Part shown: in pieces, positions 6,576 to 14,204 of the stretch
Numbering within the stretch: the first letter of the stretch is position 1
How the letters are laid out: each line of letters starts with the position of its first letter
Assembly (NCBI GenBank): GCA_023426005.1
Contig: JAFABO010000014.1
Span: 1-16,397 of the forward strand
Source of the DNA: Bacillota bacterium
Lineage (GTDB): Bacteria > Bacillota > Clostridia > Acetivibrionales > DSM-1351
Reading direction: 5' to 3'
DNA length: 16,397 nucleotides
Made by a program: the position numbers and the translations under genes
Notes under the pieces: model-generated
Told to the model about the DNA's origin: nothing
Database searches by the model: none
The model's input: only the letters and a program-made list of their open reading frames with translations

Positions 6576-6674
6576 ATGCAGTGTACATATGGTATTTGTG
6601 ATGAATGCCAGAACTCAGATAGTTGTAATGGTGAATTCGTTCCGCAAGACAATTATAAAAGGGTGGGTGAATAA
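6576..6674 (+). CDS. Cysteine-rich 32-residue microprotein
   Basis: A 32-residue frame, MQCTYGICDECQ then NSDSCNGEF to RVGE, filling exactly the gap between DNA polymerase and the Lar-like gene. AGGAGAGTGG (6561-6570) overlaps the polymerase stop and is well placed for the ATG at 6576. Its TAA ends one base before the next ATG. Cys3, Cys8, Cys11 and Cys17 (C-x4-C-x2-C-x5-C) could bind one zinc ion. Perfect fit to the gap, a strong ribosome binding site and the cysteine spacing argue that it is real. It could be a mini zinc knuckle acting with the polymerase or with the neighbouring zinc-ribbon protein; this is inference. Confidence 0.72.
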   Translation: MQCTYGICDECQNSDSCNGEFVPQDNYKRVGE

Positions 6675-6935
6675 ATGCATATACCACAATTGAAACCGTG
6701 TCCGTTTTGCGGAGGCAAGGCTGAGTATCAACAATTCGCAAACCCTCAGAACTTTTTTAAGGTTAAATGTACAGTGTGCGATTGTAGCACGGATGGATTT
6801 CGGCATAACCATGTACAAGGCACAGATATTGAAAATAAAACTCTTAATTCAGAAATATGGAACCGGAGAGTTGTTGATGGTGATAACAAAACTAAAGGAG
6901 TAACAATTGATGAACTACCAGAATTTCTTACTTAA
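6675..6935 (+). CDS. Lar-like restriction alleviation zinc-ribbon protein
   Basis: An 86-residue protein with the hallmark N-terminal LKPCPFCGGKAE of the Lar family and a second pair CTVC, so Cys9/Cys12 and Cys32/Cys35 should form a zinc ribbon. The downstream EIWNRRV is also typical of this family. Lar of the Rac prophage relieves type I restriction by modulating modification, but most phage members are untested, so the role here is inferred. GGGTGGGTGA lies just before the start. Its end overlaps the helicase gene by 26 bases, and the helicase ribosome binding site is within it, suggesting coupled expression. Confidence 0.82.
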   Translation: MHIPQLKPCPFCGGKAEYQQFANPQNFFKVKCTVCDCSTDGFRHNHVQGTDIENKTLNSEIWNRRVVDGDNKTKGVTIDELPEFLT

Positions 6936-8292
6936 AAAGCGATTCATATTAGAGTCCTCAGGATTTGATATAAACAAATACGACCTCAACCTAATGTTGT
7001 ATGACTTTCAGTGCGATATCGTCAGGTGCGCTCTAGCCAGGGGTAAAAGCGCTATATTTGCTGACTGTGGTCTCGGTAAAACTCCTATGCAATTGGAGTG
7101 GGGTTATCAGGTTCACGACTACACCGGAGGAAATGTTTTGTTATTAGCACCTCTAGCTGTAGCGGAACAGACAAAGCGTGAAGCTGCTAAATTTGATATA
7201 CCGGTAACCCTTTGCAGGAGTCAGGCAGATGTGCAGCCGGGTATCAATATAACAAATTATGAAATGCTGGATCACTTTGTAGCAAATAAGTTTGAAGGGA
7301 TTATTCTGGATGAGTCCTCAATACTGAAGAACTACAATTCCAAAATGAGAAATCAGATTATAGGAAACTTCTCTCAGACACCTTTCAGGCTGGCATGCAC
7401 AGCGACTCCAGCGCCGAATGACTTTATGGAACTCGGTAACCATTGCGAATTTGCAGGAGTTATGAGCCGGGCAGAAATGCTATCAATGTTTTTCATTCAT
7501 GACGGTGGGGATACTTCAAAATGGAGGTTAAAAAAGCATGCTGAGGATGTATTCTGGCAATGGATGGCTTCATGGTCCATATTCCTCAGCAATCCTGCTG
7601 ATCTTGGATACGACGGAACCGACTACATACTGCCTGAACTTATTATCCATGAATACATAGTAGACGGGGAGGAGCCTATTAGGGAACCTCTCACGCTGAT
7701 GCAACGTAGACAGGCCAGGAAGGATAGCCTTGACCTACGAGTTAGAAAGACTGCTGAAATTGCTCAAAGTGTAGGCGGTCAATGTCTCATATGGTGTGAC
7801 CTCAATGCAGAATCTGATCTCCTGACAAAGTCCATCCCTGGTGCTGTTGAGGTAAAAGGTAGTGATTCTCCTGAACATAAGAAAACAGCTATGCTCGGTT
7901 TCTCCAAGGGTGAAGTGAAAGACCTTGTAACCAAGCCCAGCATTGCAGGATTCGGTATGAACTGGCAGACATGTTCAGACATGATATTTGTCGGGCTCTC
8001 GGATAGTTACGAACAATACTATCAGGCTGTAAGGCGCTGCTACCGTTTTGGACAGCAAAAGCCAGTAAATGTTCATATAGTCATAAGTGCCAAAGAGGGA
8101 TGTGTCAAGGAGAATATTGAGAGAAAGACAGCGGATGCCTTAAAGATGCAAAAGGCTATGATCGAGTACACCAAGGAAATTACTAAAAAAGAGCTGCAAG
8201 CTACTAAACGGATAACGACGCCATATAATCCGGAAATGAAAATAAAGTTACCGCAATGGGAGGAGATGATGAGACGTGCAGCAGGTTTTTAA
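6910..8292 (+). CDS. SNF2-like DEAD/DEAH helicase (first of two)
   Basis: A 460-residue superfamily 2 ATPase with SNF2-like layout. It shows Walker A GLGKT with Lys57, Walker B ILDESS with Asp134/Glu135, motif III CTATPAPND, and motif VI QAVRRCYRFGQ near residues 372-382, typical of SNF2/RapA-like enzymes. It is expected to translocate on double-stranded DNA or remodel branched DNA using ATP. I prefer ATG 6910, nine bases after AAAGGAG (6894-6900), over the adjacent TTG 6907. The gene overlaps both neighbours: 26 bases with the Lar-like gene and 17 with the methyltransferase. The arrangement therefore suggests co-translation and a possible working pair with the methyltransferase. Confidence 0.92.
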   Translation: MNYQNFLLKKRFILESSGFDINKYDLNLMLYDFQCDIVRCALARGKSAIFADCGLGKTPMQLEWGYQVHDYTGGNVLLLAPLAVAEQTKREAAKFDIPVTLCRSQADVQPGINITNYEMLDHFVANKFEGIILDESSILKNYNSKMRNQIIGNFSQTPFRLACTATPAPNDFMELGNHCEFAGVMSRAEMLSMFFIHDGGDTSKWRLKKHAEDVFWQWMASWSIFLSNPADLGYDGTDYILPELIIHEYIVDGEEPIREPLTLMQRRQARKDSLDLRVRKTAEIAQSVGGQCLIWCDLNAESDLLTKSIPGAVEVKGSDSPEHKKTAMLGFSKGEVKDLVTKPSIAGFGMNWQTCSDMIFVGLSDSYEQYYQAVRRCYRFGQQKPVNVHIVISAKEGCVKENIERKTADALKMQKAMIEYTKEITKKELQATKRITTPYNPEMKIKLPQWEEMMRRAAGF

Positions 8293-9259
8293 TCAAACAA
8301 TTACAGAACGTTGGGCGCTGTATCACGGTGACTGTATAGAAGTTTTAAAGGGCATACCGGATAACAGTATTCACTATAGCATTTTTAGTCCTCCATTTGC
8401 TTCATTATATACATACAGTAACAGTGAGAGAGACATGGGAAACTGCAGGTCAGAGGATGAATTTTACTTGAATTTTGAGTTTTTAGTATCCGAATTATAC
8501 CGTGTCCTGATGCCTGGAAGATTATTAAGTTTTCACTGTATGGATATTCCGGCTATGAAGGAAAGAGACGGATATATCGGATTGAAGGATTTCCCGGGAG
8601 ACCTTATAAGAATCTTTCAGACAGGAAATTTTATTTATCATTCCAGAGTAGCTATATGGAAAGACCCACTGGTAGAAGCAACACGAACAAAAGCGCTGGG
8701 GCTTCTACATAAGCAGATACAGAAGGATTCTGCAATGTGCAGGCAGGGGCTACCGGATTATTTAATTACAATGCGAAAGCCTGGGGATAATCCAGAGCCT
8801 ATATCACATCCAGAAGGTTTTACAAGCTTCGCGGGCGAGAATGAACCAGATGCACCAAAGAAAGAGCCAGAAATATTAAGCAAGGATTATAAACGCGATC
8901 ACGATGCGGGGCCAACGGTGAATGACCCAGTTTATTCTCATCAAGTGTGGCGAAGATATGCGAGTCCTGTCTGGATGGATATCAAACAGAGTAATACTTT
9001 AAACCGCAAGCCTGCCCGGGATGACAGGGACGAAAGGCATATTTGCCCTTTGCAGCTTGATGTAATTGAACGGGCATTGCAACTCTGGACTAATCCCAAT
9101 GATATTGTTTTAAGCCCATTTGCGGGAATCGGGAGTGAACCCTATAAAGCTATTCAGATGGGGCGTAGAGCGGTTGGGATAGAACTGAAAGACAGTTACT
9201 ATACTCAGGCGGTAATAAACTGTAGGAGTTTGGATCCAGATTATGATTTTTTAGATTAG
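8276..9259 (+). CDS. Beta-class DNA methyltransferase (N4-C or N6-A)
   Basis: A 327-residue amino-methyltransferase with circularly permuted beta-class order. The catalytic motif IV SPPF is at 38-41, close to the N terminus after HGDCIEVLKGIPDN. The S-adenosylmethionine motif I (SPFAGIGSEP, Phe282-Gly286) is near the C terminus, followed by GRRAVGIEL. The middle 120 residues would hold target recognition. The SPPF form does not by itself separate N4-cytosine from N6-adenine methylation. The start is GTG 8276, preceded by GGGAGGAG (8258-8265) within the helicase gene. No cognate endonuclease is adjacent, so it is probably an orphan enzyme protecting phage DNA from host restriction. The specificity cannot be read from sequence. 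Confidence 0.93.
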   Translation: MQQVFNQTITERWALYHGDCIEVLKGIPDNSIHYSIFSPPFASLYTYSNSERDMGNCRSEDEFYLNFEFLVSELYRVLMPGRLLSFHCMDIPAMKERDGYIGLKDFPGDLIRIFQTGNFIYHSRVAIWKDPLVEATRTKALGLLHKQIQKDSAMCRQGLPDYLITMRKPGDNPEPISHPEGFTSFAGENEPDAPKKEPEILSKDYKRDHDAGPTVNDPVYSHQVWRRYASPVWMDIKQSNTLNRKPARDDRDERHICPLQLDVIERALQLWTNPNDIVLSPFAGIGSEPYKAIQMGRRAVGIELKDSYYTQAVINCRSLDPDYDFLD

Positions 9260-9270
9260 GAGGAATTAAC

Positions 9271-9684
9271 TTGAAATTCTATATAGCGAGTAGGTTGGAA
9301 AACGCAGATACGGTTAAAAAAATAGCCCTTGCACTAAAATCTTGGGGGATGACACATACATACGACTGGACAGCCCATGGAAGTGTGCAGTATGAAGGAC
9401 CTGAAAGAATATCCGAGGTCGCAGAGCTTGAGTTACAAGGTGTCAGGGAGGCGGATATTATTATAGTCCTGTTGCCAGGTGGGCGTGGAACACACTGTGA
9501 ATTAGGCATGGCAAACGTTCTCAATAAGAAAGTATTTCTCTGGGCTGAGACAGATGAAATGTTTCTGCAAGATGAAAGAACATGTGCTTTCTACTGGAAT
9601 AACAATGTCGAAAGAGTAGTCGGGGATAATTTTGCTTTATTGGAAAAGATATTCTGTTATGAAGCTAAAATGAGACTTAATTAA
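9271..9684 (+). CDS. Nucleoside 2-deoxyribosyltransferase-like protein (DUF4406-type)
   Basis: A 137-residue protein with the Rossmann-like layout of nucleoside 2-deoxyribosyltransferases. It begins KFYIASRLE, has ADIIIVLLPGG in the middle, and carries RGTHCELGMA with Glu77 at the position of the family catalytic Glu. The family swaps or hydrolyses the base on deoxyribonucleosides or nucleotides, so the protein may recycle or destroy nucleotides during phage growth. Some relatives are simply annotated DUF4406. The TTG start at 9271 is supported by GGAGGA (9259-9264) that overlaps the methyltransferase stop. It lies in the same tight cluster as the methyltransferase and PrimPol genes. The substrate is not predictable from the sequence. 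Confidence 0.82.
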   Translation: MKFYIASRLENADTVKKIALALKSWGMTHTYDWTAHGSVQYEGPERISEVAELELQGVREADIIIVLLPGGRGTHCELGMANVLNKKVFLWAETDEMFLQDERTCAFYWNNNVERVVGDNFALLEKIFCYEAKMRLN

Positions 9685-9696
9685 GGAGTTGGGGGC

Positions 9697-12075
9697 ATGC
9701 TTGAAATTTCATTCGGAAAAAATAGACACGATAAAGACTGGAAACCGGACTATATGGAATGGGAGGAGTTTGTTGGGCTTCTTAAAAAAGTACGCAGAAC
9801 AAATGAAACCATGGCCGAATATGACCGTATGCCTAAGGATGATAAAGATAACATTAAAAACGGCCGGAGCTTTGTAGGTGGCCTTGTAAAGGGTGGCAGG
9901 CGTAAAAAAGAGAATGTGGAGAGCCGTTGGCTGATTACTCTGGATGCCGATAACGCCGATGAAAATTTCCTTTTCTGTGTAGACCTCATTCTTGGAGGCT
10001 CAGCTTATGTGGTGTACTCTACCCACAGTTGGCGGCAAAATAAACAAAAATATAGACTTGTATGCCCTCTTGACCGTGCTTTATCTCCAGACGAGCATGC
10101 AGCTGTCGGCCGTAAGCTTGCTGACAAAATAGGCATGCCTTACTTTGATAAAACCACTTTTGATGTACACCGGTTGATGTACCTGCCGAGCTGTTCTAAA
10201 GATGCTATCCCAATACTGGAGATATCAGAGGGTGAGCCGGTTAACGCTGACAGCATACTTGATGAATATATCGACTGGAGAGATCCGGAAGAATGGCCCA
10301 GGCACCCTGACGAAAAGAAAAAGGAATCGCTTTTCACAGATAAGAAACTTGGGGATCCCACGGAAAAGCCCGGGGCTATCGGCGTATTCTGCCAGGTGTA
10401 TGGCATCAATGACGGTATAGAAAAATTCCTCCCGGATATATATGAAGAAACGCAATATGAAGACCGCTGGACTTATACCGGGGGTACCTCATTTGGCGGT
10501 ATGCGGGTATATCAAGATACCTGGGCATACAGCGAACATCAAAGTGATCCAGTAAATGACGGCCATTGCCACAATATATTTGATCTGGTGAGAATCCATA
10601 AGTTTGGACACCTTGATGCAGACGTGAAGGAGCATACTGCAGGTACAAAGCTACCAAGTCATATAGCTATGTTGGAATTTGCTGCGGATGATCCTGAGGT
10701 CAAGAGGATACGCTTGGAACAGGATTTTGAGGATGATATAGAAGTCGAAGTTACAAATGATGAAGAAACACCTTCAGCAGATAAAAACTGGACAAATAAG
10801 CTCAAGGTAAACTCAAAAACCGGTTTCCCATTTCCTACTGCGAAAAATGCTGAAATCATTCTCAGGAATGGGGACTTTAATAAAAAATTGGCCTATGATG
10901 CTTTTGGAAATACAGAAGTTATACGTGGCCCTTTGCCTTGGCGACAGAGAGAAAGGCCAAAACAAGAGTACGAGCCTTGGTTGGGTGCGGACGACAAAAG
11001 GCTGCTCCACTATTTTGGTAAAAAGTATGAATTTAAATCTACCACAACAATTCAAAATGCTTTTACGGAGGTAGTACATATGAATACATTTCACCCGATA
11101 AAGGAGTACTTGGAATCCACCGAATGGGATGGACTTGAGAGACTTGAAGAATTATTTATCACATACTTAGGGGCAGAAGATACCCATTATGTGAGGACGG
11201 TTACACGCAAGATGCTTATTGCGGCTGTTAAAAGGTTGTATGAGCCTGGGTGCAAGTTTGACTATATGTTGGTACTTGTGGGGCCGCAGGGGGCAGGAAA
11301 AAGTAGCTTATTGGCAAAGCTTGGCCGCAAGTGGTTCAGTGATTCACTGAGAACTTTTGAGAACAAGGAAGCGGGAGAACACCTACAGGGGGCGTGGATA
11401 TTTGAGCTTGGGGAATTATCCGCCATGAAGAAAAGTGAACTTGAAGAAGTAAAAGCCTTTCTTTCTAAAACAGAAGATAGGTACCGTGTAGCCTATGACA
11501 GACAGGTGTCAGAGTTCCCGCGTAAATGCATATTCTTTGGGACAACCAACAACCATAACTTTTTACAGGACCCGACAGGAAACAGAAGATTTTGGCCTGT
11601 AGATGTTGATCCGGAAAAGAGGAAATTAAACCATTGGGACAGTCTGGACGATTTTGAGATAAACCAGATATGGGCGGAGGCTTTGAGCCTATACAAGGCG
11701 GGGGAATCGCTGGAACTTGATAAGGATACTGCTAAAGAAGCTGAGCGCATGCAAGGCGTACACACTGAGGTTGACCCCCGGGAAGGGCTTATACAAAAGT
11801 ACCTCGATACAAAATTGCCAGAGGACTGGGAGGAACGCGATATTTGGTCCCGCCGACAGTATCTCTTGGAGGAACCAACTGGAAATATACCGAGAACAAA
11901 GGTGTGTGCGGCCGAAATATGGGCCGAGGCATTAGGACTTGACCCTGCTAAATTTGGAGTTTGGGAATCAAGACCCATTAATGAAATTCTACGAAAGTTT
12001 TCTGCGTGGGAAGAGAGAAAAGGGCGTGTAAGGTTCAAAATATATGGGTTACAGACGGCTTATATACGAAAATAA
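9697..12075 (+). CDS. PrimPol fused to VapE-type SF3 helicase
   Basis: A 792-residue replication initiator. The N-terminal archaeo-eukaryotic primase-like domain has Asp83/Asp85 in TLDADNA, His110 in STHSW with Arg120 downstream, and the late DVHRLMYLPS motif. A middle region (about 225-330) with GVFCQVYGIN and NIFDLVRIHKFG links it to an acidic segment near residue 350. The C-terminal virulence-associated E domain has Walker A GPQGAGKSS (Lys535), an acidic Walker B in FELGELSAMKKSE, and the family motif TGNRRFWPV after a GTTNN sensor. It should unwind and prime DNA. AAGGAG (9683-9688) precedes the ATG. It is followed directly by a repeat-rich non-coding region that may be its origin. Confidence 0.93.
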   Translation: MLEISFGKNRHDKDWKPDYMEWEEFVGLLKKVRRTNETMAEYDRMPKDDKDNIKNGRSFVGGLVKGGRRKKENVESRWLITLDADNADENFLFCVDLILGGSAYVVYSTHSWRQNKQKYRLVCPLDRALSPDEHAAVGRKLADKIGMPYFDKTTFDVHRLMYLPSCSKDAIPILEISEGEPVNADSILDEYIDWRDPEEWPRHPDEKKKESLFTDKKLGDPTEKPGAIGVFCQVYGINDGIEKFLPDIYEETQYEDRWTYTGGTSFGGMRVYQDTWAYSEHQSDPVNDGHCHNIFDLVRIHKFGHLDADVKEHTAGTKLPSHIAMLEFAADDPEVKRIRLEQDFEDDIEVEVTNDEETPSADKNWTNKLKVNSKTGFPFPTAKNAEIILRNGDFNKKLAYDAFGNTEVIRGPLPWRQRERPKQEYEPWLGADDKRLLHYFGKKYEFKSTTTIQNAFTEVVHMNTFHPIKEYLESTEWDGLERLEELFITYLGAEDTHYVRTVTRKMLIAAVKRLYEPGCKFDYMLVLVGPQGAGKSSLLAKLGRKWFSDSLRTFENKEAGEHLQGAWIFELGELSAMKKSELEEVKAFLSKTEDRYRVAYDRQVSEFPRKCIFFGTTNNHNFLQDPTGNRRFWPVDVDPEKRKLNHWDSLDDFEINQIWAEALSLYKAGESLELDKDTAKEAERMQGVHTEVDPREGLIQKYLDTKLPEDWEERDIWSRRQYLLEEPTGNIPRTKVCAAEIWAEALGLDPAKFGVWESRPINEILRKFSAWEERKGRVRFKIYGLQTAYIRK

Positions 12076-12077
12076 AA

Positions 12078-12336
12078 GGTGTATCAGTAAAATATCAGTA
12101 AGTATCAGTAAAAAAATGGAAGTGTATCAGTAGTAACAGTAAGATAACAGTAAAAATAAAAAATACTGATACACTTTAAAGCCTGATAATAAATGATTAC
12201 AGAACAATGTAACAGTAATAACAGTAAATTTCTCTATATAAGATAAAAATAATAATTAGGTAGTATATAGGGGTATAGATACAACCTAAACGCACATATC
12301 ACACACATACGCGTGAAATACCGTTACTGATACACC
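12078..12336 (+). repeat. Iteron-like array, candidate replication origin
   Basis: This non-coding region contains ten copies of TA(T/A)CAGTA. Direct copies start at 12082, 12093, 12103, 12125, 12134, 12145, 12210 and 12219; inverted copies start at 12164 and 12325. Close copies are spaced 9-11 bases, about one helical turn. The whole region is bounded by a perfect 13-bp inverted repeat, GGTGTATCAGTAA (12078-12090) and TTACTGATACACC (12324-12336). A 12-bp inverted pair, AGTGTATCAGTA (12121-12132) and TACTGATACACT (12164-12175), lies inside. The stretch is very AT-rich. Its position right after the PrimPol-helicase gene matches origins recognised by phage and satellite initiators; an operator array is the alternative. 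Confidence 0.7.
12256..12289 (+). repeat. Imperfect 14-bp stem-loop within candidate origin
   Basis: Bases 12256-12269 (TTAGGTAGTATATA) pair with 12276-12289 in 12 of 14 positions around the loop GGGGTA. The stem is AT-rich and lies between the last direct octamer copies and the terminal inverted copy. It could be an extruding hairpin used for initiation, or an unwinding element. Confidence 0.55.
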
Positions 12337-12357
12337 CTAAAAATGGAAGGTGAAAAA

Positions 12358-12648
12358 ATGCTTGAATCAAAAATTGAGGCGGAATTTAAAAAATGCGTCG
12401 AGGATATAGGGGGGCTTGCTTGGAAATTTGTATCTCCTGGTACGCGCGGGGTGCCGGACCGATTGGCAATCTTTCCAGATGACCACACGATATATGTAGA
12501 ACTGAAAAAGCCCGGGGAAAAACCAGAGCCTTTACAGGCAAAAAGGCACGAGCAGTTAAGAGATCGCGGTCATCAAGTCTACGTAATAGATACAATTGAA
12601 GGTGTTCACGCCTTTATACGAGAGGTGAAAGCCAAATATGATTTATAA
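12358..12648 (+). CDS. VRR-NUC domain nuclease
   Basis: A 96-residue minimal PD-(D/E)XK nuclease of the VRR-NUC family, related to the nuclease domain of FAN1 and to phage Holliday-junction or flap nucleases. Active-site motifs are GVPDRL with Asp34, and VELKK with Glu48/Lys50, followed by the family Gln60 in the PLQAKR segment; GGLAWKFVSPG precedes them as usual. I start at ATG 12358 because GAAGGTG (12346-12352) is five bases upstream; ATG 12343 would add five residues and overlap the ribosome binding site. It overlaps the following helicase gene by 11 bases, a strong sign of a functional pair that resolves branched DNA. Confidence 0.92.
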   Translation: MLESKIEAEFKKCVEDIGGLAWKFVSPGTRGVPDRLAIFPDDHTIYVELKKPGEKPEPLQAKRHEQLRDRGHQVYVIDTIEGVHAFIREVKAKYDL

Positions 12649-14011
12649 TCCATATAAATACCAAGAATATGCGACTGTAAGAATTTTAGATACCCCGTTT
12701 GTAGGCTTACTTTTGGATATGGGATTAGGTAAAACTGTGGCCACTTTAACCGCAATTGACGATTTACTCTATGACCAATTCGAGAAAATTAAGGCGTTGG
12801 TGATAGCCCCGTTACGAGTAGCCGAAGATACTTGGAGCCGTGAGGGTGAAAAGTGGGATCATTTAAGGCACTTAACTATATCTAAAATTCTAGGGACCCG
12901 AAGGCAAAGGGAAAAGGCACTGAAAGCCCAAGCAGATATATACATAATTAACCGCGAAAATGTCCCCTGGCTGGTGAGTGTGTTTGGTAATGATTGGCCA
13001 TTCGATACAGTAGTAATAGACGAATTATCAAGTTTTAAGTCTCCTTCTTCCAAACGATTTAAAGCCCTAAGAAGGGTACGGCCTTTGATGAAAAGGGTAA
13101 TCGGTTTGACAGGCACTCCTGAACCGAATGGGCTCTTGGATCTATGGAGTCAGATATATTTGCTTGATCAGGGTGAGCGCTTAGGGAGAACAATAACCGG
13201 ATATAGGGAACGGTATTTTACAGCAGGAGCAAGATCAGGATATGTAGTCTATGACTGGAAGGCTAAGAAAGAAGCCGAAGATGCAATATATGCAGCGATA
13301 TCTGATATATGCGTGAGTATGAAAGCGGAGGACTGGCTTGAATTACCAGAAAGAATTGACAGGGTGGTACCCGTTAAGCTGGATGACTCGGTAAAAGCAA
13401 AATACAGAAAATTAGAAAGGGACTTACTTCTCCCCGTGGTGGATGCAGATGTTGTCGCGAATACAGCAGCGGTATTGTCCAACAAGCTTTTACAAATGGC
13501 AAACGGCGCGGTGTACGACGAGAACAAAGGAGTTCATGAAATTCATAATGCTAAACTTGATGCACTTGAGGACATCATAGAGGCGGCTAATGGCCACCCG
13601 GTTTTAGTTTTCTATGCTTACAAGCATGATTATAGCCGGATACAAAGCAGGTTTCCGCAAATCAGAACATTGAGAAAAGGCAATGATGGTGTAAATGATA
13701 TAGCGGATTGGAATGCGGGAAAAATTGAGTTGCTGGGGGTACATCCGGCATCAGCCGGCCATGGGCTAAATCTTCAAGACGGCGGGAGCATTATTGTATG
13801 GTTTGGGCTTACTTGGAGCCTTGAATTATACCAACAAGCAAATGCACGTTTACATAGACAGGGTCAACGAAGAAGTGTGATAATTCATCATCTGATTGCT
13901 GAGGGAACGATTGATGAAGATGTTATGAGAGCTTTAGAGAGTAAAGCATCGGGGCAGGATGCTTTGATGGAGGCAGTTAAGGCCAGGATTGAGAAAGTGA
14001 GGGATGAATAA
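12638..14011 (+). CDS. SNF2-family helicase (second of two)
   Basis: A 457-residue SNF2-like ATPase with all main motifs: Walker A MGLGKT (Lys32), Walker B VVIDELSS (Asp128/Glu129), motif III TGTPEPN, and motif VI ANARLHRQGQ close to the C terminus. It starts inside the end of the VRR-NUC gene and its stop overlaps the next start (TAATG), so the three genes should be translated together. The expected role is ATP-driven movement on DNA, supplying the VRR-NUC nuclease with structured substrates. It is related in layout to the helicase at 6910, but the two are clearly diverged (for example DELSS against DESS and different motif VI), so this is not a recent duplication. Confidence 0.95.
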   Translation: MIYNPYKYQEYATVRILDTPFVGLLLDMGLGKTVATLTAIDDLLYDQFEKIKALVIAPLRVAEDTWSREGEKWDHLRHLTISKILGTRRQREKALKAQADIYIINRENVPWLVSVFGNDWPFDTVVIDELSSFKSPSSKRFKALRRVRPLMKRVIGLTGTPEPNGLLDLWSQIYLLDQGERLGRTITGYRERYFTAGARSGYVVYDWKAKKEAEDAIYAAISDICVSMKAEDWLELPERIDRVVPVKLDDSVKAKYRKLERDLLLPVVDADVVANTAAVLSNKLLQMANGAVYDENKGVHEIHNAKLDALEDIIEAANGHPVLVFYAYKHDYSRIQSRFPQIRTLRKGNDGVNDIADWNAGKIELLGVHPASAGHGLNLQDGGSIIVWFGLTWSLELYQQANARLHRQGQRRSVIIHHLIAEGTIDEDVMRALESKASGQDALMEAVKARIEKVRDE

Positions 14012-14190
14012 TGCCAGATGAACAACAGATGCAGGAATGGAAAGAAAAAATTGACGGGTACAAAAAGACCTATTCCGGAATGTATGGAAAGCAGCCTTCG
14101 GAAAAGCTTATAGCATCATTCTGCAAGATATATAAAATTCCTTGGCCATTGTCTGATCTGAGTGAGGTTGATATGGATTTCTTGGATTGA
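14011..14190 (+). CDS. 59-residue hypothetical protein
   Basis: A short frame that begins with an ATG overlapping the helicase stop (TAATG) and ends at TGA 14188-14190, fifteen bases before the regulator start. The protein begins MPDEQQMQEWKEKIDG, is helical and charged, and has an aromatic central segment with KIYKIPWPLSDL and an acidic end (DMDFLD). Translational coupling to the helicase and exact fit between two genes argue that it is real. I do not recognise it. A small adaptor for the helicase/nuclease pair is possible but is only inferred from position. Confidence 0.68.
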   Translation: MPDEQQMQEWKEKIDGYKKTYSGMYGKQPSEKLIASFCKIYKIPWPLSDLSEVDMDFLD

Positions 14191-14204
14191 TAGGGGTGAG
14201 TCGA

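Noticed and set aside
11493..12038. 181-codon minus-strand open frame opposite the VapE domain
   Set aside because: The + strand frame has complete SF3 helicase motifs here; the antisense frame is Ser-rich shadow with no start signals.
12358..14011. VRR-NUC plus SNF2 helicase considered as a host-type defence system
   Set aside because: The pair is a normal part of phage replication modules of this type, and all neighbours are phage genes.
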